A stretch of DNA of 64,000 nt from an uncultured Bacteroidales bacterium (GTDB lineage: Bacteria > Bacteroidota > Bacteroidia > Bacteroidales > UBA932): positions 124,001 to 188,000 of the forward strand of contig CALVDO010000002.1 of the NCBI GenBank assembly GCA_944326355.1, given 5' to 3'. Positions 26,448 to 35,326 of this stretch are shown here, piece after piece (the stretch's first letter is position 1; each line of letters opens with the position of its first letter). Made by a program: the position numbers and the translations under genes. Below the pieces are notes generated by a model. The model was not told the origin of the DNA, ran no database searches, and saw only the letters and a list, made by a program, of their open reading frames with translations.

Positions 26448-28709
26448 ATGAAAAGTAGTATTAAGTATGTGATCCTTACCATTTTGTGGGGGTGGATTCT
26501 TTTACTGTCAGGATGTAGGAAAGAGACAGCTGATGATGGTTCCGGAACTGATCCGGTGGAAAAGACAGATTTCGTATTTACCGTAACGGATCTGACTCAG
26601 GCAAGTTTCGGTGTGACTATCTCTCCGTCCGATGGACAGATGACCTATTATTATGGTCTCGTATCAAAGGCTGACTATGATGAATATGGAGGAGGAGAAC
26701 TGCTCCAGAATGCCAATCTTTCTCTTTTTGAAGAGCTTGCGGCAGCCAATGGCAAGACTCTTGAGCAGCTGCTCGTCGAAGAGCTCAGGAGCGGAGAGCA
26801 GACTTATGAGACAAGACTCCTGACTCCGGACACCGATTATGTGTTCTATGCCTATGGCATTTCTACTGAGGGTGTCTCACTGACAGAAGTAAGTACCTAT
26901 GAATTCACTTCTGAGGCGGCTGAATTCATTGAAGATGTTGAATTCGTAATCACCGCTACGGATGTCACACCGACATCATTCACATTGAACGTGACCCCGA
27001 ACAATCCGGACGTGTTCTACTACTGCGACGTCATGCCGGCAGCCACTTATGAGGAATATTGCGGCGGATCTCCTGAAGGAATCGGAGCATTTGTCGAGAC
27101 CTATCTCAAGTCTGAATATGATCAGTCGTTTTCAGAATACACTTGGCCGTATTTCATATCAAACGTGACTTTCAGGGGATCGTCAAGCGACAGCGATTCG
27201 TTTGTCCACCTGCTGGCGGAGACGACCTATTATGCCTTTGCAGTAGGGGTGGCCAATGACGGAAGTGTGGTGACGGACGCCACCGTAGTCCCTGTCACTA
27301 CTTCTGAAACTCCGAAAAACGAGTACTCCATAAACAATGAAAGAGTTACGGACGTTACTTATTCGGCATCAGTGACCGCTGCACAGAGCGAGACTTTCGC
27401 CGTAATGATGGAGCGACAGTATTTCTTCTCGGACGATGACACTGACGCAGAGATAATCAGTGCACTCTATGAGGCGCATAGTCGGGATATTACGGAGTTT
27501 TGTCATGTGGACAACGCCTATGTGTCCTTCACTCATCTGATTCCTGATGAGGATTATTACCTGCTGATTTTCGCGTGCGGTCCGGACGGCTCGCCTAAGC
27601 TTGATGACGGCGACGTAAATCTGGTCAGGCATCATGTGAGGACGTCGGAGGCTACGATGTCGGATGTCGTCTTCAATATGTCGGCAACAAATGTGGATCG
27701 TACGACGGCGACATTGAACGTATATGCCACGTCCGGGACTAATTCTTCCGAAGAGACATTCATGTTCAACTATATGACCATGTCTGAATATAATGATCTC
27801 ATGTCTCAGGTACGCAGCGAAGAGAATCAGAGCGGCATCTATGAGACGGCTGATGAGGCTCTGCAGGCACATATGACGGCTTTTTATCAGGCTCAGTTTG
27901 ACGCATATGTATCCGAGCATCCGGATAATGGAATGGATATGAGAGAGTTCCGTTCAAGGACACTCGAATCAGGGGCAAGTCTTGTCATGCCTGTTTCGTA
28001 TGACCTTACTGATCTCACGTCAGGCACAGAATATTTCGCATATCTGTTCGGGATGAAAGCTGACGGAACATTCACCACGTCTGCCGTAACTGTTGATTTC
28101 ACGACTGTAACTGATGTCCAGTGCCTTATGTCTCTCGAATTTGCAATGCAGATATACGATAACTATCCTGCGGATGAACAAGTCATGTATAATGTGACAT
28201 CTACTGCCATTGGATCATCCTCCAATCGCGGATACCATTATACAAAGTATTTTATAGACAACGATGAATGGGCAGGTAAGACTCCGTCGGAACTTGTGGA
28301 ACTTCTGCAGACGGATTATTCAGCGTTATCAAGGTTCTCTTCATCAACAACTTCTTTAAAAGAAGTGCCTTGGGGCTCAACATGGTATTTCTATGCCTTT
28401 ATTTTCGATACTTTAGGGACTCCTTCTGATGTCTATAAGATAACTTATCATGTTCCTGCAGAGGGAGAAGGAGGTGTCTACGGAGGTGACTTCGTTGAAC
28501 TTAGTCCGGTCATAGTTTCAAATGCTTCGGCTTCAGTTACTGCATCAATGACCATGCATGACATGTCCGGCCTCATGTCGCCTGTATCGGACGGAACCCC
28601 GAAGCCTGCCTTTGAACCGGTGAATCTCGACGGTGTGGACTTTTCATCCGCATTGCTCAGGAAATATGTGCCTGCAGCTCCTGTAGCTGACATCCATACG
28701 AGGCTCTAA
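26448..28709 (+). CDS. Large surface lipoprotein with repeated FN3-like modules
   Basis: A 753-residue lipoprotein. Lipobox LLSGC ends the signal at about residue 23. At least four modules of FN3-like beta sandwich follow, each opening with a pattern such as FVFTVTDLTQASFGVTISP or FVITATDVTPTSFTLNVTP and closing with LTPDTDYVFYAYG or LLAETTYYAFAVG. Insertions with YDEYGGG or YEEYCGG follow a Tyr-rich strand in the first two modules. The C-terminal part is Ser/Thr-rich. An ATG 6 bp upstream is equally possible. It starts a three-gene lipoprotein cluster with 28722 and 29454. Function is unknown; a surface or adhesin-like role is only a guess from architecture. Confidence 0.8.
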   Translation: MKSSIKYVILTILWGWILLLSGCRKETADDGSGTDPVEKTDFVFTVTDLTQASFGVTISPSDGQMTYYYGLVSKADYDEYGGGELLQNANLSLFEELAAANGKTLEQLLVEELRSGEQTYETRLLTPDTDYVFYAYGISTEGVSLTEVSTYEFTSEAAEFIEDVEFVITATDVTPTSFTLNVTPNNPDVFYYCDVMPAATYEEYCGGSPEGIGAFVETYLKSEYDQSFSEYTWPYFISNVTFRGSSSDSDSFVHLLAETTYYAFAVGVANDGSVVTDATVVPVTTSETPKNEYSINNERVTDVTYSASVTAAQSETFAVMMERQYFFSDDDTDAEIISALYEAHSRDITEFCHVDNAYVSFTHLIPDEDYYLLIFACGPDGSPKLDDGDVNLVRHHVRTSEATMSDVVFNMSATNVDRTTATLNVYATSGTNSSEETFMFNYMTMSEYNDLMSQVRSEENQSGIYETADEALQAHMTAFYQAQFDAYVSEHPDNGMDMREFRSRTLESGASLVMPVSYDLTDLTSGTEYFAYLFGMKADGTFTTSAVTVDFTTVTDVQCLMSLEFAMQIYDNYPADEQVMYNVTSTAIGSSSNRGYHYTKYFIDNDEWAGKTPSELVELLQTDYSALSRFSSSTTSLKEVPWGSTWYFYAFIFDTLGTPSDVYKITYHVPAEGEGGVYGGDFVELSPVIVSNASASVTASMTMHDMSGLMSPVSDGTPKPAFEPVNLDGVDFSSALLRKYVPAAPVADIHTRL

Positions 28710-28721
28710 TCTGCAGATACA

Positions 28722-29426
28722 ATGAAGAAGATATTGTTTCTTTTGGCATCGCTTTCCGTCGTGGCCATGTTGGCCGGCTGCGACGGAAAGGACACGGTGC
28801 CGGATTCAGGCGCCGGTACGGATGAAGGTCAGGGGACTGAGGATCCTGAAGTTCCTGAAGAACCTTCGACAGCAGAATACGCCGTCGGCGATTATTATGA
28901 CGAAGGTTTTGTGAAGGGGATAGTGTTCAATGTTGATGAGGCGGGAGAACACGGGTATGTAATGTCGCTGGACGAAACTGTCGCAGTGTGGTCTTACAGA
29001 AATGAAAGCGTCATGGACGGGACTCCGAGCTCAGACGGAAAATATAATACCGGCTGCGTACAGCTGATGTCCGACTGGCAGGAATATTATCCTGGCTTTG
29101 CATGGGCAGAACAGAAAAACGTGATGGGACTTGACAACTGGTATGTGCCTTCAAGTTATGAAATGACGCTTATATATACGGCATACACTGGACATGAGCC
29201 CGGCATTTCGGAAACGGCTGAAGATGCGGATGCAAAAGAATGGTTCAATGCCTGCATCACCGCCCATGGCGGCACTCCGTTAAGGGACGTGCTCTATTGG
29301 ACATCGGGTGAACTGGGTCCGCAGATTGCCTATGTGTTTGACATGACCACCGGCACCAACAATCTGACCCAGAGTCTGGTGTACAAATCGAACGAATATC
29401 CTTTCCGGGCGATAAGCCGTTTCTGA
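28722..29426 (+). CDS. Lipoprotein with DUF1566-like (C-lectin-type) domain
   Basis: A 234-residue lipoprotein: lipobox LAGC near residue 20, a low-complexity acidic and proline linker (DEGQGTEDPEVPEEP), then a domain running GDYYDEGFVKGIVFNVDEAG, MSLDE, NWYVPSSYEMTLIY, LYWTSGE and FRAISRF. The spacing of the WYVPS, YWTS and terminal FRA motifs matches DUF1566/FISUMP-type domains, which adopt a C-type-lectin-like fold. It follows the FN3 lipoprotein by 12 bp and precedes another by 27 bp, so the three are probably cotranscribed. Ligand unknown. Confidence 0.75.
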   Translation: MKKILFLLASLSVVAMLAGCDGKDTVPDSGAGTDEGQGTEDPEVPEEPSTAEYAVGDYYDEGFVKGIVFNVDEAGEHGYVMSLDETVAVWSYRNESVMDGTPSSDGKYNTGCVQLMSDWQEYYPGFAWAEQKNVMGLDNWYVPSSYEMTLIYTAYTGHEPGISETAEDADAKEWFNACITAHGGTPLRDVLYWTSGELGPQIAYVFDMTTGTNNLTQSLVYKSNEYPFRAISRF

Positions 29427-29453
29427 CATTATCATAAAGACGCATTTATTCAG

Positions 29454-30944
29454 ATGAAAAAGATAATTTTGTTCATTGCGGCTCTTGCCGTGACATGTTC
29501 ATGTTCCGAGACAGAGCCGGAGATCCCTGGAAACGGTGGCGGATACGGGGAGTCGGACATACCTCAGGTCGTCTTTTCAGATGTGACGGCCTCGTCCTTT
29601 ACGGCGTCATGGAATCCTGTGGAGGGAGCCGGCTCATACAGGTATGAGGTCACGAGACTGACGGATACGGGGAAGGAACTCATAGCTCTGGAAGGGGATT
29701 ATAAAGAGACTTCTTTCACTTTAACAGCGCTCCAGCCCGCATCAGTCTATTCTGTGAGGGTCGCCTCCAGGATGCAGGGCGTGACTTCCACTCGATGGTT
29801 TGAGGGTGAAGTGACCACGACAGGCTCTGAGCTGGATCTCACGATTACGCCGGTTGAAAAGTATGTCGGCGGCTATGTCTATCCCGCCGCTTCAGTAGTA
29901 TCGTCAGACGAGGGTGTCTACTATTGGGTATCTGCCGTTCCGACTGACAATGCCGACAACGCCCTTGCGTGGATACAGGAGGACGTGGATTACAGCTTCG
30001 GCAATTACGGAAGTTGGGACGCTCTTGTGGAGGCCGGCCTTATAATGAACGGCTCCGGCACTTCAGTGGGATTCAACTTCAACGGATACGGAGATTTCCT
30101 CTTTGTGGCGGCTCCTGTCAGCAGCACCGCCTCAGGGATATCGGTGTCATCCCGGCTTTATTTCAGCAGAGAATTCTTCGCTTCGGGACTTTCATCCACC
30201 GTGTATTATCCGGCGGAGAAATCGGATTATCTCGGAGAATGGATGCTCACGACTTCGGGCACTCTCGTGACAAGTGACGGATATTACGCCTCCGATCCGG
30301 GGGAGATTTTCCCTGTCACCATAACTTCTGCCTCAGATGGCGGCGTTCTGGAGCTGACCGGGTGGGGAGGTGACCGCAATGCGTACGCCGGATATCCTCT
30401 GAAGCTCGACTATGAGGAGGAAGACCAGGGCTATGGACGCTTTTCCATTTCTCTGCCTCAAAAGATGACAACTGACGATGATGGCGTGACATGGAGCTAT
30501 TATGCATGGTGCACCTTCTATGGAGGATCTTCGGCAGATATCGGATATTTTCCTTTTGAAGAGTCCTATGCGGACGAGATTCCTTTCACCGTGGCTTTCC
30601 GCGGATCGTTCGGAAACATGAACAAGACGATGATAAAGGTGTTCGGAAGTCAGTTCACTGACAATATCGGCACAGGCTTTCTGATAACCGCGCTGTGGCC
30701 TTACGGCAAGACCTCGGATGATGAAGGCGTCTATCTCAACGGGACACATGGAGAGCCGATGGAGACCTATTATCTCGTCAGAAAGGATGTGGCCGATGGA
30801 GCGGTGCTTGAGATTCCGGAGTCTGAGACAGCAGAGACTTCTCTTTCAGGGGCAGCCGCTTCATCAGGGAACGACATCGCTCCCGCCAATGAGGCAAAGA
30901 CCGTCATTGACGCCTATTCCAGGATGACGGCGGCGTCCTTCTGA
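29454..30944 (+). CDS. Lipoprotein with one FN3 domain and a beta-rich C-terminal region
   Basis: A 496-residue lipoprotein with lipobox TCSC near residue 17, a glycine-rich linker, and one FN3 domain at about residues 35-125 (VVFSDVTASSFTASWNPVEGAGSY to YSVRVASRM). The C-terminal 370 residues are rich in Gly, Ser, Tyr and Asp and include LGEWMLTTSG, a motif seen in Bacteroidota lipocalin-like or BACON-adjacent domains, but I cannot place it firmly. Last gene of the lipoprotein cluster, followed by a terminator. Function unknown. Confidence 0.75.
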   Translation: MKKIILFIAALAVTCSCSETEPEIPGNGGGYGESDIPQVVFSDVTASSFTASWNPVEGAGSYRYEVTRLTDTGKELIALEGDYKETSFTLTALQPASVYSVRVASRMQGVTSTRWFEGEVTTTGSELDLTITPVEKYVGGYVYPAASVVSSDEGVYYWVSAVPTDNADNALAWIQEDVDYSFGNYGSWDALVEAGLIMNGSGTSVGFNFNGYGDFLFVAAPVSSTASGISVSSRLYFSREFFASGLSSTVYYPAEKSDYLGEWMLTTSGTLVTSDGYYASDPGEIFPVTITSASDGGVLELTGWGGDRNAYAGYPLKLDYEEEDQGYGRFSISLPQKMTTDDDGVTWSYYAWCTFYGGSSADIGYFPFEESYADEIPFTVAFRGSFGNMNKTMIKVFGSQFTDNIGTGFLITALWPYGKTSDDEGVYLNGTHGEPMETYYLVRKDVADGAVLEIPESETAETSLSGAAASSGNDIAPANEAKTVIDAYSRMTAASF

Positions 30945-30994
30945 CGCGTCCCCGCAAAAAGAGCGGAGACGAAAATTCATCGCATCGCACATCA

Positions 30995-31031
30995 AGTGGC
31001 GGTCATCGCAAGATGGCCGTCACTGTTTTTT
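30995..31031 (+). terminator. Lipoprotein cluster terminator
   Basis: A 13-bp stem with two G-U pairs (30995-31007 with 31012-31024), GCAA loop, then TTTTTT at 31026-31031. The right arm overlaps the last codons of the convergent DUF4923 gene. Confidence 0.8.
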
Positions 31032-31682
31032 CACTTCGAAGCCTATCTTCAGACCGTCGAACTGGCTTGTGAGAGAGGAGAGGGACTTGAGTGTTGAATT
31101 GTCTGAGGTTGAGGAGATCTTTCCTATGAAGTCAAGCAGTTTGTCTGCATTGAAGAGAAACTCCGTCCGGTCTGTCCCTATGTCCACGAGTGTGCTGAGG
31201 GTAAGAAAGTCGAGTCTTGCGCTTTTACCGTACTTGAGCTCCAGGATGTCGTCTCCGTTATCGTCCTTTACGATGGAATATGTGCCCGACAGCTTCTGTT
31301 TTAGAAAAGTGTTGGTGAAAGTGCTGTCCGGGTTGAACGTGTAGCTGAAAGTGCCTTCCTTCAGTCCTATTTTCAGCAGGTATTCGTCGAGTTTGCTCTC
31401 AATTTCGCTTGAGGCGAGAGTCGACGCCGCTCCGGCGAGCATATTGTCGCTTGTGAATCTGACGGCTGTGCCGCTGTAGTTCCACGTTCCGCAGATGTCG
31501 TCAGGACTGAGCTGGATGCCGAGGCCTTCGGTAACGGTGCCTATCACATTCTGGACATTTTCATTTTCAATGACTTCCTTTCCCTTGTTGAGCAGATCCC
31601 TGAGGGACTGCGCTGCGGCTGTCTCCATGTTGGCCGCCGTCACTGCGAAAGCTGCGGCGATGATGATGACAGATTTTCTCAT
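31020..31682 (-). CDS. Secreted DUF4923-like protein
   Basis: A 220-residue protein with a signal peptide ending near TAAAQ (residue 25). The core ICGTWNYSGTAVRFTSDNMLAGAAST, the later FSYTFNPDSTFTNTF and KLSGTYSIVKDDNGDDILEL resemble the DUF4923 family, a Bacteroidota lipocalin-like fold. It is 58 bp downstream of the ThiL-like gene on the same strand and may be cotranscribed with it. The family has no established function. Confidence 0.75.
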   Translation of the reverse strand: MRKSVIIIAAAFAVTAANMETAAAQSLRDLLNKGKEVIENENVQNVIGTVTEGLGIQLSPDDICGTWNYSGTAVRFTSDNMLAGAASTLASSEIESKLDEYLLKIGLKEGTFSYTFNPDSTFTNTFLKQKLSGTYSIVKDDNGDDILELKYGKSARLDFLTLSTLVDIGTDRTEFLFNADKLLDFIGKISSTSDNSTLKSLSSLTSQFDGLKIGFEVKKQ

Positions 31683-31740
31683 ATAAATCGAATCAGTTTG
31701 ATATTCTTGACTTGCTTCTTGTACCAGTGCGGTATTTCTT

Positions 31741-32772
31741 TCAGCGCCATCCCTGGGCCTTCAGAGGAAATTCCACTCCGTCCGGAGTTACAAGTGCGGC
31801 ACCGACCTCGGGTCTGGCGAGATGACCTATCACATCGAAGGTCTGGAAGTCGCGGCGGAACTTCTCGTGCTTTCCTATCGGGATGGTGAACAGCAGCCTG
31901 AAGTCGTCACCCCCGTTGAGGGCTGCAGATACGGGATCGATGTTCATTTCCTTTCCCAGATCGAAAGTCTTTCCCGGGAACGGAATCTTGTCAACATAAA
32001 TCTTTGCTCCGAGACCGCTGTCTCTCACAAGTCTCTTCACTGCGTCGGACAGACCTCTCGTGACGAAATATCCGAAGGACGGTATGATCTCAGCCTCCTC
32101 GAGCTGTGCCACGACTGACGGATTGATCTCAGGCTTGAGGTATGCTCCCACCAGATGTCTGTATTCTTTCAGATCCGGCTGCGCACTGTCGCCTTTAGTG
32201 GCTGAGAATCTTCTCTTCTCCCTCTCGAGTACCTGCATTCCCATGAATGCCGCTCCGAGATTGTCTGATACGCATATCAGATCCATGCTCTTGGCCGGCA
32301 TTCTTCTCTTTGCCGTCAGGTTTGCGACGACACCTGAGGCTGAAACGCTGATGCAGAGACCGTTCTGAGACGGCATGAGATCCAGGGAAAGTGTGCTGAT
32401 CCCGTGCTCTTTGGCAGCGGTTGCTACTCCGTTCCATATTTCCTTTGTCTGGGCGAAATCCAGTTTGGCAGAGATTCCCAGCGTGACGGATAGGGTCACG
32501 GGCTTCGCCATTGAGGCGTAGAGCTCGCCGACAGCTCTGATGACCGCCTTGTAGCCGAGATGCTTCAACGGGAAATAGGTCAGGTCGAAGTCGATGCCCT
32601 CAAGCATCATTCCTGATGCGCAGACCGTCATGTCTCCCTTCTGATTTGCCGTGAAGCGGCATTCTTTCCATGGTTCATAGCCTGTGTCTTCAAAAAGCCT
32701 TTCAATGGCCTCGATTCGGCCGAGGTCTGAAAACCTTTCCTCCTTATTCTCTTTTCTTTCCTTCTGTTCCAT
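31741..32772 (-). CDS. ThiL-like protein lacking most catalytic motifs (predicted pseudoenzyme)
   Basis: A 343-residue PurM/ThiL-fold protein. Structure-bearing parts are kept: FDLTYFPLKHLGYKA (residues 62-76), DLICVSDNLGAAFMGMQVLEREK, YLKPEINP and NGGDDFRLLF (286-295). The metal- and nucleotide-binding motifs are changed. GDDAA is GDMTV (46-50), TTD before EG is ASG (52-54), the family SDIxAM is VGELYASM (81-88), GGDT is replaced by SLDLMPS (129-135), and DxSDGL is TRGLSD. Thiamine-phosphate kinase activity is therefore unlikely. The N-terminal 15 residues are highly charged. It could be a regulator or a divergent enzyme. Confidence 0.75.
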   Translation of the reverse strand: MEQKERKENKEERFSDLGRIEAIERLFEDTGYEPWKECRFTANQKGDMTVCASGMMLEGIDFDLTYFPLKHLGYKAVIRAVGELYASMAKPVTLSVTLGISAKLDFAQTKEIWNGVATAAKEHGISTLSLDLMPSQNGLCISVSASGVVANLTAKRRMPAKSMDLICVSDNLGAAFMGMQVLEREKRRFSATKGDSAQPDLKEYRHLVGAYLKPEINPSVVAQLEEAEIIPSFGYFVTRGLSDAVKRLVRDSGLGAKIYVDKIPFPGKTFDLGKEMNIDPVSAALNGGDDFRLLFTIPIGKHEKFRRDFQTFDVIGHLARPEVGAALVTPDGVEFPLKAQGWR

Positions 32773-32870
32773 GTCTTTATGAGCTTTTTCAAGTGACCGT
32801 CAATTACGGCCGGAGATTCAAACAATCTGTAAAATTAATCAATAAAACTTTTGAACGGCATGACATTCTT

Positions 32871-32899
32871 TTGATTTCTTCAAATTATTTCTAATTTTG
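32871..32899 (+). promoter_or_regulatory. Bacteroidota-type promoter for tpx
   Basis: A -33 TTG (32871-32873, within TTTTG) and -7 box TAATTTTG (32892-32899) are separated by 18 nt. The ATG follows 26 nt after the -7 box. One of the better complete promoters in the window. Confidence 0.6.
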
Positions 32900-32925
32900 A
32901 AAGATTGAATACTAATTGTCGATTT

Positions 32926-33441
32926 ATGGCTACAGTTACTTTTCAGGGAACTCCCGTCAAGCTTTGCGGCGAGCTTCCGTCTCTCGGGTCACAGGCCCCG
33001 GAATTCGGCGGAGTTAAGGGTGACCTCACTGTTTCACATCTCTCTGATTTTCTCGGAAAGAAAGTGATAATCAACATTTTCCCAAGTCTTGACACCCCGG
33101 TTTGCGCATCGTCTGTGCGGAGATTCAATGCCGAGGCTTCATCGCTCGATAATACGGTCGTACTCTGCGTGTCGAGAGATCTTCCTTTCGCCCAGTCGAG
33201 ATTCTGCGTTGCGGAAGGACTTGACGGAGTCATTCCTCTCTCGGTGTTCAGATGCCGACATTTCGATGAGAGATACGGCCTTACGATGACTGAAGGTCCG
33301 CTTAAGGGGCTGCTCGCAAGGGCTGTCCTTGTTGTGGACGGGCAGGGGAAGATAATCTACGAGGAGCTCGTTCCGGAAATCACATCAGAGCCGGATTATG
33401 AGGCCGCTCTCAAGGCTCTCTCATCCGGGGAAAGCCACTGA
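32926..33441 (+). CDS. tpx: Thiol peroxidase Tpx
   Basis: A 171-residue atypical 2-Cys peroxiredoxin that reduces hydroperoxides with thioredoxin. The peroxidatic cysteine is in [16 protein letters not shown] near residue 60, and the resolving cysteine is in [11 protein letters not shown] near residue 94. The N-terminal [18 protein letters not shown] fits the family. ATG 32926 is preferred over an in-frame TTG 21 bp earlier. It precedes the cytochrome bd genes by 9 bp, a sensible pairing of oxygen consumption and peroxide defence. Confidence 0.95.
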   Translation: MATVTFQGTPVKLCGELPSLGSQAPEFGGVKGDLTVSHLSDFLGKKVIINIFPSLDTPVCASSVRRFNAEASSLDNTVVLCVSRDLPFAQSRFCVAEGLDGVIPLSVFRCRHFDERYGLTMTEGPLKGLLARAVLVVDGQGKIIYEELVPEITSEPDYEAALKALSSGESH

Positions 33442-33450
33442 CGGATTCTT

Positions 33451-33732
33451 ATGCGGGTTACGGACAGGCTGGCCTCCGTGTGGAGCCTTTATGCTGACGG
33501 CTTCAGGAATATGATCTGGGGGAGACCCCTGTGGATTCTCATATTCCTGAAGCTCTTTATACTTTTTGCCGTTCTGCGCGTGTTCTTCTTCAGGCCGGAG
33601 ATGTCCGGAATGACAGACGAGCAGAAGAGCGGACATGTGGGCACACAGCTTGTCGAGAGGGCAGTTCAGGACACCGCTCCGGGTACCGCCCATGATGGCG
33701 GCGCTGCTGCGGATGACCTTCCTTTGCCGTGA
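33451..33732 (+). CDS. Small DUF4492-family membrane protein linked to cytochrome bd
   Basis: A 93-residue protein with one membrane helix (residues 27-47, PLWILIFLKLFILFAVLRVFF) preceded by SLYADGFRNMIWGR, the DUF4492 signature. It is consistently found just upstream of cydAB in Bacteroidota and epsilonproteobacteria, as recalled. Here it lies 9 bp after tpx and 42 bp before cydA. The C-terminal 40 residues are low-complexity and probably disordered. A small accessory subunit of the oxidase is a reasonable inference. Confidence 0.85.
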   Translation: MRVTDRLASVWSLYADGFRNMIWGRPLWILIFLKLFILFAVLRVFFFRPEMSGMTDEQKSGHVGTQLVERAVQDTAPGTAHDGGAAADDLPLP

Positions 33733-33774
33733 GTATCCGTACGTTTCTTCGCACGAAAAGACAAAATACAAGAT

Positions 33775-35289
33775 ATGACTGATATGGCACTGATAGGCTG
33801 GTCACGGGCGCAGTTCGCTCTGACAGCCTGCTATCACTGGGTCTTTGTTCCGCTCACTCTCGGCCTGGCCGTGATAATGGCGGTGATGGAGACCGTTTAT
33901 GTGGCCAGAGGAGACGAGTTCTGGAAAAGGACGGCGAGATTCTGGCAAAAGATTTTCGGAATCAACTTCGCCGTCGGAATTGCCACGGGCATCATCCTCG
34001 AATTTGAGTTCGGCACCAACTGGAGCAACTATTCGTGGTTTGTGGGGGACATATTCGGTGCTCCGCTGGCCATAGAGGGCATTTTCGCCTTTTTTATGGA
34101 AGCCACGTTCGTGGCAGTGATGTTCTTCGGGTGGAACAAGGTCGGGCGCAGGTTTCATCTTGCGTCCACATGGCTGACGGGCATAGGGGCCACGGTTTCC
34201 GCCTTCTGGATTCTCGTCGCCAACGGCTGGATGCAGCATCCGGTCGGCATGGAGTTCAATCCGGATACCGTGAGACATGAGATGACCGACTTCTGGGCCG
34301 TCGTGTCCAATCCTGTGGCGGTGAGCAAGTTCTTCCACTCCGTGCTCAGCGGATGGATGACCGGGGCGGTCGTCGTCATAGGCATAAGCTGCTGGTATCT
34401 GCTCAAGAAAAGAGACGTGCGTTTCGCCAGAGCCAGCATAAGGGTAGCGTCGGCAGTGGGTATAGCCGGCACGCTCGCCGTGATGTTCACGGGGGACAGT
34501 TCTGCTGTTCATGTGGCCAAATATCAGCCGATGAAGCTCGCAGCGGCTGAAGGGCTGCTCGACGGAGGTCAGAAGGCCCCGTTTTCGATAGTGCCAGGTG
34601 TGGAAATCCCGGGAATGCTGTCGATTCTCGCTACTCACGACGTGAACGGACATGTTCCCGGCATCAATGATCTTCTGGACGGATACACGGCGCCAGACGG
34701 GACGGAAGTCCTTTCTGCGGAGGAGAAGATGGCCAGAGGCCGCATGGCACTCGAGGCTTTCAGAAATTACCGTGAGACGGCTGAGTCAGACCCCGAGGCG
34801 GCATCCGAATGGAGGCGTGTCCTTGAGGACAACGTCGGCTATTTCGGCTACGGATACATTGAGGACAGGCAGGAGCTTGTTCCGAGTGTACCGATGGTCT
34901 ACTGGCCGTTCAGGATCATGGTCGGTCTGGGATGCTTCCTGCTGCTCCTGATGATTCTTGTCCTGTGGTTCGAGCGTAAGAACAGGATAGAGAGGATGAG
35001 ATGGCTTCAGTGGACGTCTCTGCTGTCGATACCCCTGGTCTACATTGCGGGGCAGGCAGGATGGATAGTCGCCGAAGTGGGTCGCCAGCCATGGGCCATA
35101 CAGGATCTGCTTCCGGTGAATGCCGCGGTGTCAAGCCTCGACAAGGGGGCTGTCATGACCACGTTCTTCATTTTCGTGGCGGTGTTCACCCTCTTTCTCC
35201 TGATAGAGATAAGAATAGTGACAAGGGCTATACGCAAGGGCCCTGAAGCTGCGCCGGAGGCTTCAGATGCAGCCGCGCAGGTTGAATGA
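33775..35289 (+). CDS. cydA: Cytochrome bd ubiquinol oxidase subunit I
   Basis: A 504-residue membrane subunit that holds all hemes and the quinol site. Heme d/b595 ligand region ACYHWVFVPLTLG is at residues 18-30 (His21), and the proton-channel GTNWSNYSWFVGDIFGAPLAIEG follows. The heme b558 region contains HVAKYQPMKLAAAEG near residue 250, and C-terminal VYIAGQAGWIVAEVGRQPW is conserved. The Q-loop is moderate in length (about 320-370). It reduces oxygen to water at high affinity, fitting a microaerotolerant anaerobe. cydB follows 37 bp later. A 10-bp piece spanning its stop is repeated once. Confidence 0.95.
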   Translation: MTDMALIGWSRAQFALTACYHWVFVPLTLGLAVIMAVMETVYVARGDEFWKRTARFWQKIFGINFAVGIATGIILEFEFGTNWSNYSWFVGDIFGAPLAIEGIFAFFMEATFVAVMFFGWNKVGRRFHLASTWLTGIGATVSAFWILVANGWMQHPVGMEFNPDTVRHEMTDFWAVVSNPVAVSKFFHSVLSGWMTGAVVVIGISCWYLLKKRDVRFARASIRVASAVGIAGTLAVMFTGDSSAVHVAKYQPMKLAAAEGLLDGGQKAPFSIVPGVEIPGMLSILATHDVNGHVPGINDLLDGYTAPDGTEVLSAEEKMARGRMALEAFRNYRETAESDPEAASEWRRVLEDNVGYFGYGYIEDRQELVPSVPMVYWPFRIMVGLGCFLLLLMILVLWFERKNRIERMRWLQWTSLLSIPLVYIAGQAGWIVAEVGRQPWAIQDLLPVNAAVSSLDKGAVMTTFFIFVAVFTLFLLIEIRIVTRAIRKGPEAAPEASDAAAQVE

Positions 35290-35326
35290 TTCGGATGGAT
35301 GATTCGGACAATAAGAAGTTACAGCT

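Noticed and set aside
31479..31490. GTTCCACGTTCC string as a third parS-like site
   Set aside because: It is a direct, not inverted, arrangement and does not form the dyad.
32773..32925. Riboswitch sought upstream of the ThiL-like gene
   Set aside because: No stems or conserved thiamine-aptamer bases on the minus strand.
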